Source: Dipteronia dyeriana (taxonomy: Eukaryota > Streptophyta > Magnoliopsida > Sapindales > Sapindaceae). Taken from it: a stretch of 64,000 bases of DNA. The notes under the pieces are model-generated. The model saw only the letters and a list, made by a program, of their open reading frames with translations. It did no database searches and was not told the DNA's origin. The position numbers were made by a program, and so were the translations under genes. The stretch lies in the NCBI GenBank assembly GCA_032871835.1, contig CM065303.1:22322001-22386000 (forward strand). Direction: 5' to 3'. Below are positions 12,401 through 23,599 of the stretch, one piece after another (the first letter of the stretch is position 1; every line of letters begins with the position of its first letter).

Positions 12401-12983
12401 GATCATCCACTAGCCGTAACTGCCAAACTGGAATTTTCACTCTCTCTTCCAACCCTTTAAGTATCCAGTTCAGCACATATATGAGGTATAGCTTCACAAT
12501 ATCGTATGCCTGTTGAAACTCATCGCGGCTCAGAACATCTCTCAACTCCACTGGTAAAATCTCATCCCTACCACCAAAGTACCGGTGAATTAGGCCATTG
12601 TCCATGTTAACATAGCGGTTCGTATCCGGTACTACTCTGAACCGCAATCCGGTGATCAGACAGAATTTTACCATAGAGAACTTCACCTCATGAGTCCCTA
12701 ACATAAATCGCATATCATCTGACTGCTTATTATGATGCACCTCCCGCAGAAGTAGATGGTGGATAACACCACCCGAAAACTTCATCGGCCGGTGCATGGT
12801 CAAGAAATGCTCAAAACAAGACGCCATGAACCGACGTCAGTCTTCAACAGCCAATTCTGCAGGGACCCCGTTAAGTGCATCATCTATATAGCCAAGGGCA
12901 TCAAAATGGTCGTGGTTAGTGAGTTTGCCCTAGTACCACTCTTCCTCCGGAGTTTTAAGCGACTCCCTCAATTGATTCGTCAT
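9416..12983 (-). pseudogene. DUF1985-Ulp1-type cysteine protease gene of the MULE, decayed
   Basis: Read from the ATG at 12983 (TNQLRESLKTPEEEW) toward 9416. The N-terminal DUF1985 domain lies at 12827-12375 (MASCFEHFLTMHRPMKFSGG, EVKFSMVKFCLITGLRF). Acidic and Ser/Pro-rich exons follow with a degenerate repeat at 10800-11130, then a stretch with LVDGDQLDAYKAYKKN near 10630. At the C-terminus is a C48 (Ulp1) peptidase-like domain: the catalytic His in HWLLASVDL (about 9893), Asp in ILDPYK (about 9843) and Cys in SGNCGAHTL (about 9558), ending KMVVEVFCNSMPQYRL. Stops fall next to the His and just after CGAHTL. In active members the product is expected to be a SUMO-protease-like enzyme; its role for the element is unknown. 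The homologue at 61280-64000 is arranged the same way. Confidence 0.8.
10800..11130. repeat. Degenerate minisatellite in the Ulp1-type gene
   Basis: About seven imperfect units of 45-65 bases share the words GGGGTCTGT, GATGGA/GATGAAC and a CTGTC/TATCC core. It lies where the right-hand MULE copy has a Pro-rich repeat, so it probably encodes a fast-evolving linker. Confidence 0.55.
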
Positions 12984-13019
12984 CTAAAATTTAAACACAA
13001 CATAATTAAGTATACTTTG

Positions 13020-13450
13020 AAATCCTCAGAAAAAAACAAGCTCGAAGCTTATAAAAAAAACCTCGGGTCATTGATTAAAAAGCTCGTAGGTTTTAAATAA
13101 ATCCTCGCCCCATTTATAAAAAGCTCGGACCTTTTATATAAAAACTCTGAGCATTTTTATAAAAGCTCGGTGCTTTTAAAAATAAGCTCGGACCTTTAAT
13201 ATAAAAGCTCAGAACTTTTATACAAAAGTTCGAACAGTCAAATAAAAGCTCGTAGCTTCTTTATAAAAGCTCGTAGCTTTTATAAAAGCTCGTAGCTTTT
13301 ATAAAAGCTACGGTTGTATGTCAAAATCTTGAAATAAAAAAAAATCAAATTTTTTTTCAATCCTCTCGAACGTGTAACATAAAAACTCGAAAATGAACTC
13401 AAACTAATTTCAAAAATAAAAGCTCGGAAACAATAAAAAAATTCTTGGGT
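13020..13450 (-). repeat. Right subterminal CGAG array
   Basis: About fifteen units of the form AAAAGCTCG on the plus strand, that is CGAGCTTTT read inward from the right end. This mirrors the orientation of the array at 5540-6300. Confidence 0.7.
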
Positions 13451-14032
13451 TCAGCAATAAAAAGCTCGGACACCCAGAATATCATCTTCTACAACAACTG
13501 TTCAATAAATCCAAAACCCTAACCTAACCCATAATCATTCTCAGATCCACAAATAAAACCTAATCTAATATTTCATTCAATTAATCAACAAACAAAACGA
13601 TAAAAAATCTAGGTCAGCTTACCTCTATCGATTGAAATATTATGTTCAACTCTCCAAATGACACTGGTTTCCAAGTTTCGGTTTTGTCGCTCGTCAAAAA
13701 CGAAGTCGTCGATTCAACTCCAATCGGTTTTAAGCAATTTCACTTCTTCTCTCTCAGGTTCACAACGACAAAGTCAATTTCATGGTATTTTCATCTCTAC
13801 ACGTTAATTGATGACTTTTAAACATAAATTATTAATGTGGTGATATTTACACAAAAACCTCCCAAAAAGGTACCATTAATTTTTAGAGCCCTAAAATCAA
13901 TCCAATCCTATTTTAATTATATGTTAACTAATAATTGATTAATGGTTAAATCTAATTAATATTGAAAACAATGTTCATATGTTTGATTACCTATGAATAG
14001 ACAACAAGTTTCAACTATGTGTATGAAGTTTC

Positions 14033-14815
14033 GGGCTCTTCTTGTAAGCTTTTTTCAGTTATTGTTATTCAAAAATAAAAATGAAAATGAAAACAGTATT
14101 TTTGGTTTCAGTTTCGAATTCTAAAAGCGCGTCTAGTAACATATACTGAAAGTTGTACTTTGAAAATGAAAACGGAAAAAACGCGTCTGGTAGGTTAAAC
14201 GAAAACTATTAAAAATTGAAATGTCTATTTTGGCATTTTGTTTAATATTATTACAACTATAAACAAATTGATTAAATAATTAATCAATATAATTTTTGTA
14301 TTGTAAATTTTAAATTAAACAAAAGTAACACATCCAAATTAATTTATAAAAATATATCAAAAAATGAATTAATCAAAACTATACTCTTAAAATATAAGTA
14401 AATATTTATAATATATATATATTATATAATAAAAATATAAATGTATAACAATAAAATATTAATATACTAATTATGTAAGTATTATAATATATAATATTTT
14501 ATATATAATAATATTATATATATATAAGAGACACTTTGGTCATTTGAAAATCTTCCATTCTTATCTTAATTGTATCAAACACATAATAATACAATTAATA
14601 GTTTTTAAAAAATGATTTTTTTTATATAAAAAAAGTGAAAAATAAAATGAAAAACAAAAACAAAAATAAAAAACAAGTGTTTTGTGTTTTTCAAATCTTT
14701 CACTTTTAATATTGATTTTGTTTTTCATATTTTTTTTGTTTTTCGAAAATAAAATGAAAAACGGTTAACGAATGTATTTTCGAAATCGTTTTTTAAAAAT
14801 AAAAACGAAAATATT
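14033..14815 (+). mobile_element. Tourist-like (PIF/Harbinger-type) non-autonomous element, right end lost
   Basis: It matches the complete copy at 58578-59382 from the GGGCTC...TTTTTCAGTT left end to the CGAAATCGTTTTT region near the right end. The terminal 60-70 bases of the right end are not recognisable. There is no coding capacity. It is the most diverged of the three copies in the window. Confidence 0.65.
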
Positions 14816-15149
14816 ATTAATATTTTTTAAACTTTCTTTAATAAAATTATTTTCTCTTCATTATTTTTTTGTTTTTTCAAAAAAAAAAAATCATTAATCA
14901 AATACCCACAAAAGAGGAATCGGACAAAATAACATACTGCAGACAGAACGATCCAAATCAGACCGGACAGCATAATTAGCCAAATTATGAGCTGCTAATA
15001 AAACATAAGAAATAGAAATATGAGAGATGCACAGTATCATCGACAACAATACCAATATCAGAATTAGACTTCTCTCCGAAACAAATCAAGTCCATTTCGC
15101 GTCACTCTCCAGCACAGCAGGAAGAAGACGGCATCAATCATAAATCTAC

Positions 15150-16116
15150 GATATTGTTTGATTTTTTGATTTAACGCTTAATGACATTTAATGTATTTCA
15201 TTCAGTTTTTTTGTTTGATTTTATAAGTTCTAAAATCATTTAATGAGCCATTAAAACCAGTAATAATTTTTGTTTGATTTTTCACTTTTCATTTAACATA
15301 AATCCAGTAGAATTAATTACAAACTTTTACTTCCAAAATTATCCTCACTAATTTTATATATTTCCAATTTTGTTTTTATTAAAACCCTAATCATATTAAT
15401 ACTTTTTTTTCTTATCACTTTAAAGAACTTTAACATAAGAAAACTCAACTTCTTCAAAACAAAAACAATTGGTGACTGATTTTCCTAGCATATTCCGGTA
15501 ATAACTCTTTCTTGTTTCTATAATTTGATAATTAGTTTTATTAATTTTATTAATTTTATATTACAGTTTGAGTACATCTTTTTCACTTGTTCTAAAAATT
15601 AATTGGAGAATGGTTTTCATGATGATTTTGTTATGAGTTTTTTTTTTTAGATGTTAATTTTGGGAAGAAAAAAAAAGTTATATATATATATATGAGATGC
15701 ATCGGCCTATGCTATTTGGGTCAAAATCAAATAGTAGTTGATTTTTTGTTTTTATTAATATTTCTTGAAAATTTTAGAATGTATCACCAATCAAATATTA
15801 TGTTCATTTTTAATGTAATTCAACGAATGGAATAATGTATGAAATATTTTTAATAACTAAATAAATTAATTTACATGTTAGAGTTGTCCTTAATATATTA
15901 AAATGTAAATATATAACAAATAATAGTTAGAAGGGTATAGATGTAAAAATATTTATTTTCAGATATTTATAACTTAAAAAAACAAACAACTTATCATTTT
16001 ATTCAGTTTTTAATGAAAAAAACAAAAATATTTTCAGTTTTTAGTTTTCAGTCGCTCTTCAGTTTTTAGTAACATTCAACATTGTTCGGTCATTAGACAA
16101 AAAATCAAACGGAATC
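15150..16116. mobile_element. Inverted-repeat element inserted in the RNase H relic
   Basis: The left end GATATTGTTTGATTTTTTG is the reverse complement, with few changes, of the right end. Further in, both sides carry TTCAGTTTTT-type words. About 967 bases, AT-rich, no coding capacity. The flanks TAAATCTAC and TAAGATCTC match only in part, so the target duplication is uncertain. Its removal reconnects the RNase H reading. Confidence 0.6.
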
Positions 16117-16404
16117 TAAGATCTCTTAAAATTGCCACCGCCGGCGAGAAGCAGGCTGCAATTCTCTGAGCAGAAGCACCAGCCATCCGTCCAGTTGAAT
16201 CTAGAGCGACTAACCCCACACTAATAAGCTGGTGATCCGACAAAATCGCAGCATCAGTATTTACTTTAAAGACTCCAGGAGGAGGCAAATTCGCAGAAGC
16301 AGGGGAAGGAATAAGAGAGGGAGGAGAGACCAAAATTAGCACGTCTAAACTCCCCCTGAAAACTGGAACCCCATCCAACCACATTCTCTGATCTAAGCCT
16401 AGAG

Positions 16405-19400
16405 TAGTGGTGTAAAAATGGACTGGCCCGGCCCATTAGGGACGGCCTGGCCAGTCCATTTCTGGAAACAGGCCTAGCTGGGCCTGGCACGCGACGGTGT
16501 CTCAGGCCGGCCCGGTCCCGCCTGTTTCCAGAGAAGCAGGCCCGGTACGGTACGCAGGCCTGCCTCAGGCGGACCATGCCTGCGTGCAGTGCCAGGGCGG
16601 CCCGTCGGGCCCCTCTGGCGGGCCGGGCGGGCCAGGCCTAACGGGCCTGGTCCTTCTGGTTAGTTTTTTGGTCCAATTTTTTTTCCAAATTACGTTTTTT
16701 TGGATTTAGGGTATAGGGTTTAGGATTTATAGTTTATGGTTAAGGGTTTAGAATTTAAAATGAATGAAGAGAACGAACAATTATTAAGATTTGAAATGAA
16801 TAAAGAGAACGAACAATTTTTTAATTATTTATTTATTTTTCACTTATGGAATTCAGTAATACATATCTACATGATTGCCTCATTAAAAACCTTACCAAGA
16901 AAAACCCAATGGGATAAAAACTTGGTAAGAAAAAAAGAGTGCAACCGTTTTACAACTTACAAGTAAATAATAAATACATATGTAAAAGTATAACCTAGTT
17001 CTGGCCCTGGCCACTACCTGAAGGGTCATCAATATATAGATTATCGAAATTTAGATTAAGTTCTTTATCTACAGTTAGATTTTGTAACCTTTTTTTAGCA
17101 TGCTCTCAATCCCGAAGGCATGTTAATACCTCCACCATCTCGGGAGACAAACAGCTTCTTCTTGGTTCAATTATGCGTCCACTGGTACTGAAAGCTTGTT
17201 CTGAAGACACCGTTGACACTGGAATAACCAGTACGTCACGAGCTAAGTGTGACAGAACTGGATACTTGTACGTATAGGTCTTCCCCCATAACAACAAATC
17301 AAACTCTTCCTTGTCTTCAACAGAATCGAACTGTACTTCAAGGTACCTAATAAGTTCGGTACAAGAAGATGGGCTAGATCTTTGCCCTGAAGAAGTACTT
17401 GTTGATTTGTCTTTTTTTCTTCGTTTCAGAAGGCTCCAACTTGTTTGTTTCGGCTCTGTCTCCGGTCGTGTTGATTGGGGGATGTCAATGTTGCCAAACC
17501 TGGTCTCATAAATATGAAAAATCTCGAACAACTTGGTTCGAATGTCAGTAATTTGTTCTGAATAATCTATTGACAAATTAATACCAATAAACTCAAGTAA
17601 AACTTCTAAACCAGATAATTTAACCTTGGGATCTATTATAGCACTTAAGGCATAAAGTAGGGGAATGTTAGCCCAATATTTTTTCAACTTTGTCTTCATG
17701 ACAACAACTGCAACGCCTAGATGTTCATCTTCTCTATAACTGTTTAACAGTTCAGACATTTCCATTATCTGATGGATTGCCTGGGAAGATGTGGGGTAAT
17801 ATACCCCGGAAAGAGTTACAGTGGCATTGTAAAAAATCTTTAAAAATTGAACAAAAATCTTTGCCACATACCAATCGTCTGTGGAAAGTAATTTTGGACT
17901 AAGTTGTCCTGTTTCGGTCAATTTTATGTTATAAAAACATGTAATGGTTGTATCATATTCCAAAAAAAATTGCAACATTAAATAAGTAGAGTTCCACCTT
18001 ACCGGCATATCAGTTTGGAATCGTCAGGGTTTGAGACCGTTTAATTTACAATGTCTCTTGAATTCACTGAATCTAGGATTAGAACTGTAAATCCAAGAAA
18101 TGGCATCTCTGATGCGATCTATTTGGTCGCTTACCTGCTTTAAACCAGCATGTACAACTAAATTTATAATATGGCATGCACACCGTTGATGGAAGAAATA
18201 ACCTCCATCTTGCGGGATATTTCTTGCAACAAACAATGCAATAGAGCTAGTATTTACAGATGCATTATCAAATGTGATTGAAAGAATGCGATGCTTGATT
18301 TCATAAGTTTCTAAAACTTCCATTATGACATTAAAAATGTTTTCTGCGGTATGTGCAAAATCCATAGGACGAAAACCAAAAAATCTTTTTGCTATCCTCC
18401 AATCAGAATCTAAATAGTGTCCCGTGACACATAAATAATCCTGTTTGGAACATGCATTCCAAATATCAGAAGTTAATGCAACAGAGACACTTAAATGCTG
18501 TATTTCAGCAACTAAGTCATCCCTTTCGGTTTCAAACAATCGTATCAAAGCATTTCTAGTGGTGGTTCTAGAAACAGGTTCATATTGGGCGTTATATGCA
18601 GATGTGATTAATTCTTTATAAAATGGACTCTCACCAATACTGATCGGTTGATCAGTTTGTGAAATGTATCGTGTCAAGCACTCTCTAGCGTGCATGGCGT
18701 CGAACTGCCACGACGTAACGGACCCGTCTGGGTGCCGTTGAAGCTGTGTCTGGGTTGTAGTATCTATCTGTCCATGTGCAGGCATACATTTGTGCATATG
18801 CCGTCTCAAATGTCCGGTTCCCCCTGTACTTGTAGCATAATTCTTATGGCAAAACTTACATTTAGCTCTGAGGCCAGACGCCCCGTTTGGGAGTGTCATT
18901 TGGACTATGTTGAAACATTGTCACACATCTGATGTTAATTTTCTAGGACGTGATGTTGGTGTAACGCCGGAACCAGAAGGTCCCGCTTGAGTATGGGTCG
19001 GTTCTGAAATATCAAATTTATCGTTGAGCATATTCAAACCGTCCGGAAAATAAGGCTGCTGGTTAGGATCCATTATCTGAATAAAAATATGAGCACTATA
19101 GTAGTTAATAGTCAAATTAAAAATAAATATTTACTAACAGTAATCTTAATTTACTAACAATAATTACTATAACTAATACGACACTTACAATAATTTATTT
19201 ACTTAAAAAAAAAATTAAATAAACAAAAAAAATCATAATCTACTAACATAAAATTTTAAATTCACTAGTTCACTACTACAAATAAAATTGATAAATTTAC
19301 TAACATAATATACTAACATAAAATTGATGATTTGAACCACTACTCTTAAATTTACTATCATAATCTACAAATGAAAAAATTTAATTTATGAAAAAAACAA

Positions 19401-20206
19401 TATCAAACGTAATTACTACACTTAACATTCATCATTTACTTATTACAAAAAGTAATTTCAGTAATACAAATTAACTTTCTAAATTTATTAATAACAAATA
19501 TTAAAATTACTACTAAACTTAAAAATCTTAATAAACTAAACAAATATTATTAACATTAAAGCCCAAAAATTGATAAACTAACTAACTAAATAGATAATGT
19601 TTTCATTAAGTAACTCAAATCTAAATATAAACATATAAATTTACTATGAGAATATGTTAGACCAAAAGTAATAACAAAATTGTACCTTTAAAATTTGGTG
19701 TGTTGGTGGAAAACGTAGAGAATTTTGTAGAGAGAGTAATAACCAAAATGAATGAAAAAGTTTAGAGAATTGGAGAATATATTAGAGATTGAGATTTGAG
19801 AGAATGAGAGATTGAAAGAACGATAGAGAGAGTTAATGGAAAATGAAATTGATGGAACTATTTATAGAAAAATTTGATTTGTGCGTCAAAATGTAATTTA
19901 AAAGATTGTAGGGGGGTTTTGGTAAATTTAATTTCCTCCAACGGCTAGAAATCAATTCCAGCCGTTGGAGGTTTTTTGAAAAAAAAAAAGAAAAAAAAAA
20001 TTTCGACCGAACGGACCGGCTGATCGGTCCGACAGGCCTAGCACGCCGGATTGACTTGCCAGGCGGGCCGGCCTGCCGGGCCTCCTCCCAGCGGCCCGTC
20101 CCCCGGCCTGGCCCTCTTCCTTCACAGGCCGTTCCCAGAACGGCCCGTGAACTTCCTGGGCAGGCCGGACCGGTCTGTCACCGGCCGACCCATTTTTACA
20201 CCACTA
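16405..20206. mobile_element. hAT transposon, 3.8 kb, complete ends
   Basis: Both ends are the perfect 17-base inverted repeat TAGTGGTGTAAAAATGG. The flanking 8-bp target duplication is exact: GCCTAGAG at 16397-16404 and 20207-20214. Inside each end are about 200 bases of GC-rich subterminal repeats built of GGCC/CCGG words (16410-16650, 20010-20190), in sharp contrast to the AT-rich surroundings. Between them lies one transposase gene on the minus strand. The intact ends and exact duplication suggest a fairly young insertion that may still be mobilised in trans. Confidence 0.95.
16995..19073 (-). pseudogene. hAT transposase with three in-frame TGA codons
   Basis: One uninterrupted frame of 692 codons runs from MDPNQQPYF (19073) to the TAG at 16995, with no frameshift. 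It is broken only by TGA at codons 51, 350 and 656. A BED zinc finger lies near residues 65-90 (CKFCHKNYATSTGGTGHLRRH). The RNase H-like core has TSDIWNACSKQDYLCVTGHYLD and ITFDNASVN with the conserved Asp residues, and CACHIINLVVHAGL. The middle has PVRWNSTYLML. The C-terminal dimerisation motif is IPVSTVSSEQAFSTSGRII, near residues 620-640. Codons 51 (in the V-W...F start of the BED finger) and 656 (LRDW) are expected to be Trp (TGG), and 350 is most simply Arg (CGA). Each is one transition from TGA. The product would bind and move Ac-like elements. Confidence 0.93.
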
Positions 20207-20299
20207 GCCTAGAGTTTAGAGGAGCCATCAACTCTTTGATTCCTCTCATACCAATTCAGTTGTCATATTTCGATCTAAATAATACAGTAAATGACTTGT

Positions 20300-20700
20300 T
20301 GTCCCTGTACAAAATATGAGATAGTATGATCAATAAAAAAATCACCTACCATATTATTTGAATTGAAATTTATACTAAATTTAAACTATATTTATCGGTT
20401 GAATAGCTATATTAATTTATAAAATTTCTACTATTAGTAAGATTCGCCCACTTAAAGAGTTTTATTGATTCGGGACACGATTACATATGCATTGGATTAA
20501 ATATCAATTTGGGAGTTAGCTTTTTAAGAAAAATAATAATAATGATTTAATAATACAGTCATCAATTCATCATCACCACTACCACATTATTAACCAATCA
20601 AAAAATTATTGATTTTCTAATCTTTCTTTAAAGCTAAACCAAACAAACAAACAAAAAAACAGAGCGCAATCAACAATAACAATCAGCATTATCAGCATCA
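20300..20700. other. AT-rich spacer and UBC promoter region
   Basis: No genes. The end of this stretch is the proximal promoter and 5' UTR region of the E2 gene, with a TCATCAGCA simple repeat at about 20690-20730. Confidence 0.4.
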
Positions 20701-20763
20701 TCAGCATCATCAGCATCATCATCATCGTCACCGATCATTGGCCGTTGATCAGTGGTCTTGATC

Positions 20764-22634
20764 ATGGAGGTGCGGCCGAATCCGACGGTCGATAACTCGT
20801 CGATCCATCAGCGACAAACACCCGCTAGTGCGTCGAAGCAGCCCGTATCTACTCCCAAAACCGTCGATACAGCTTCCGTTTCTCAGAGGTTCTTTCTTTT
20901 TTCCTGAATTTTGCGTTTGTGTTCCTGAGAAAATTTGTCTGCTTTCTGTTTGGTTCTCGAGAAAATTGAGTTAGAGAAAATAAAATTCGTGTCCTTAGCT
21001 TTTCAGTTCTTCAATGAGTAATTCGTTAGTTAGCTTTCTGTTTGGTACCTGAGAAAGTTTAGATGATAGAAAGTGGAATATTAATTGAGAAAATGCTAAT
21101 TAAATTTCTGCTTGGTTGCTGAGAAAGTTATGGAATAAAAAGGACTTTTTTTTATTTTTTTTCTTTTATTTGTTATGTTATCTGAACTTCTTTTCAAAAT
21201 AGTTTTATTGGGCTCAGCTGATTGTATCTTTTAAGAGTTTGAGTGATATCTTTGGAAAGATTAGGATATACTCTGTACTCTTACTACATATATTTGTTTG
21301 CTGCTTCAATTTTATGGTTTTTCATGGTTTCTATTTGTGTACCTTTTTGCAGGTTACAGAAGGAATTGATGTCTCTCATGGTATGTATATGTATTCTTTT
21401 TAATCTTGTGTATTTGAAATAGTGAGAAGAATTTAGAAATGTCAAGTAACTTGTTTGGTTTCCTAATCGTTTTACAATTTTGGATAGATTGTCATATGTG
21501 TATTTGTAGGAAAAATTTAGTTTCTTAGTCTGAGTGCTCAAGACTTGGTTTTTTAGAGGCCCGAATTTATGTAGGGATTAAGGTTTTGAAATTGAAAGGC
21601 CTTTAACGTAGTAATGTACACTTGAATTATGTTGTCTTGAAGAAAACTTTCCATGGAACCTCTCACTTTCTGTATAAGCTCAACAAAGTGGTATGATGTA
21701 TTCATGCATTTTATATTGGTCCTTATAGTTGATTGAACAGAGTTTAGTAGAATTTGAGTTTCTTTATTTGCCTTGTTATGTGTGTACATGTATATGTTGT
21801 GGAGTTTTTCGATTTTTATATAATTTAGTGTTGATAAGGGGATGTCCTATAATGAAAAGTATACCTGTGTATATATGTCTGAGGTAACTTTTATTGATGG
21901 AAGCCATAGGATAAAGTTTGTCTGCAGTTGAGGTGCTGTATTGTAATAATTCAAGACACTGCAAGATAACGGCCTTTTTCAAGTCATGAAAGAGATTATT
22001 TCTTTCTCTGATATTTTTGATGATTTAAAGGTCTTCCTCTGAGAACAAGTATGGCTAAGGTAGGGAATCATTTAGAAATAGTTCTGCTGATGTAAATGTG
22101 TACTTTTACTGAATAAACTTTAGCTTGTAAAGTTGCAAGTTCAACGAATAATTGCATATGTGGAAAACTGTTGAGTGTATTATCTCTGTATTTGTTTGTG
22201 TATATTACATTTGTCATCAATTGAATAGGAACCATGTCTGCTATCCATTGATTTAATCTCTCTAATATTTTTGTACATGCAGATGAGTGGAGGAGATCTA
22301 GGAGTGTCGGCTTTTCCTGAAGGTGAGAGCATTTTTACTTGGATTGGCACAATTGAAGGTGGAAAAGGAACTATGTATGAGGGTTTATCATACAAACTCT
22401 CTTTGCGGTTTCCTCTGGACTACCCTTTTAAGCCACCCCAAGTCAAGTTTGAGACTATGTGCTTCCATCCAAATGTGGATCAGTTTGGCAACATATGCCT
22501 TGACATCCTTCAGGTATCACGTAACTTTTATGAAATACTTTCATTAAAGTAGTGTGCTAATCACAACTCCAAGATGATGAGATAGGAGAAATTCCTTTTA
22601 AGGGTTTTGATGTGGGATTCTGTATATTCTGTAT

Positions 22635-22673
<39 letters not shown>

Positions 22674-23395
22674 TTTTCTCGTCAAGATGATTGGTTTCTC
22701 CTTGTATGTTGCAATAGGACAAGTGGTCTTCAGCTTATGATTGCAGAACCATTCTTTTGTCCATTCAAAGTCTACTAGAAGGTAGGCTTGCTCTTTCCTA
22801 CATGATTGGGGTTCCGTAACTGATATATCTATCTTCGACTTCTTTTCTGTGTTTAATTAACTATTCGGTTCTCGCATGCAGAGCCTAATCCAGAGAGTCC
22901 TCTCAACAGCTATGCTGCAGCTCTGTTGAGCAATAAGGAAGGTTGGACAAAACATTATTGTTTTTCTATATTATTTTTTTATTTCTTTCTTTATTTTTAT
23001 TTTCTTGTGCCCTAATCAAGAATGCTTTCAGAACTTGACATATTGGTTTAAACATCATCAGAATTTTAGTGGTTATTGTGTGTAAACCAGTTCCCAAAAA
23101 CAGCATTTCACTTTTTCTATGATATTCATGAATGTGCTCTAGGGTAATAGAAATCGTTTATTTATTTATTTACTTTTAATTTGTCTGAACATTTGATAAA
23201 ACATTGGTTCGCATAAATTTATAACCTTTTGATCGAAGGCACGGTTTTTTGCCAAGGAAATTTGGAATGTTAGAACTTCAGTGTAAGATAAATAGTGTTA
23301 TGTTCTGCTTCTTTAATTTTCGTTCATTTGTTTTTCCAGATTTCAGAAAAATGGTCCACAAACAGTATTTTGCTGGAGAAGTGTTCGAGAGCTGA
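20764..23395 (+). CDS. UBC19: Ubiquitin-conjugating enzyme E2, UBC19/20 (UBE2C) type
   Basis: Six exons (20764-20888, 21353-21380, 22283-22513, 22718-22781, 22882-22941, 23340-23395) give 187 residues. The order is a Ser/Thr-rich N-terminal extension, then LQKELMSLMMSGGDLGVSAFPEG and the UBC core with YPFKPPQVKFET, the HPN motif (CFHPNVD) and catalytic Cys123 in GNICLDILQ. The DKWSSAYDCRTILLSIQSLL stretch is typical. This family charges ubiquitin and hands it to the anaphase-promoting complex, helping to degrade cyclins. The last exon (DFRKMVHKQYFAGEVFES) differs from the EYRKMVEKLYKP-type end of Arabidopsis UBC19/20 after the conserved RKMV. Splice sites are GT-AG and all phases agree. UBC19 and UBC20 cannot be told apart here. 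Confidence 0.95.
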
Positions 23396-23583
23396 TAAGA
23401 ACGGTAGAATTGATGCAAATATGAGAATATGCCACATAATTTCTCTGGAAATCTCGAAGGGAGGATGTCGCTCAGTGCAGAACTTGGTAGAAGAATCGAA
23501 GTCATTGTTAAAATGGTTGGTCATATTATACTCAAGGGAAGTTGTATCACTGTGAATTGATATTTATTCTCCTGCAATTGCAA

Positions 23584-23589
23584 AATAAA
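23584..23589 (+). terminator. Candidate poly(A) signal of the E2 gene
   Basis: An AATAAA hexamer lies about 190 bases after the E2 stop codon, at a usual distance for a plant 3' UTR. Confidence 0.4.
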
Positions 23590-23599
23590 GTCTACATAA

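Larger units (their letters stand above)
5273..13891. mobile_element. 8.6 kb Mutator-like element with transposase and Ulp1-type gene
   Basis: The element is flanked by the exact 9-bp direct repeat TAAAATCAA (5264-5272 and 13892-13900), the target-site length of Mutator elements. The ends are inverted repeats; both include AATAA-TTATGTTTAAAAG. Inside each end lies an array of CGAG-cored units pointing inward. The body holds a decayed MULE transposase (+, 6353-9203) facing a decayed DUF1985/Ulp1 protease gene (-, 12983-9416). Mutator elements carrying Ulp1-like genes are known in plants (Kaonashi/KI-MULE type). Both genes have stops, so this copy is not autonomous. Confidence 0.88.
14930..20300 (-). 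pseudogene. RNase H domain relic of a retroelement, split by two insertions
   Basis: Three pieces on the minus strand join into one plant RVT_3-type RNase H fragment. 20300-20207 is the N-terminal flank. 16404-16117 holds PPPGVFKVNTDAAI and GLVALDSTGRMAGASAQRI with the first catalytic Asp (NTDAA). 15149-14930 ends with VLLAAHNLANYAVRSDLD, the usual AHxLA C-terminal signature. The gap 16405-20206 is a hAT element and the gap 15150-16116 a smaller inverted-repeat element. Such domains occur in plant LINEs and as free-standing genomic relics. The reading has stops and no reverse transcriptase is visible nearby. Confidence 0.65.

Noticed and set aside
16266..16709. Gly/Ala/Arg/Pro-rich frames on both strands
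   Set aside because: They arise from GC-rich subterminal repeats of the hAT element; the same applies to 20056-20319.
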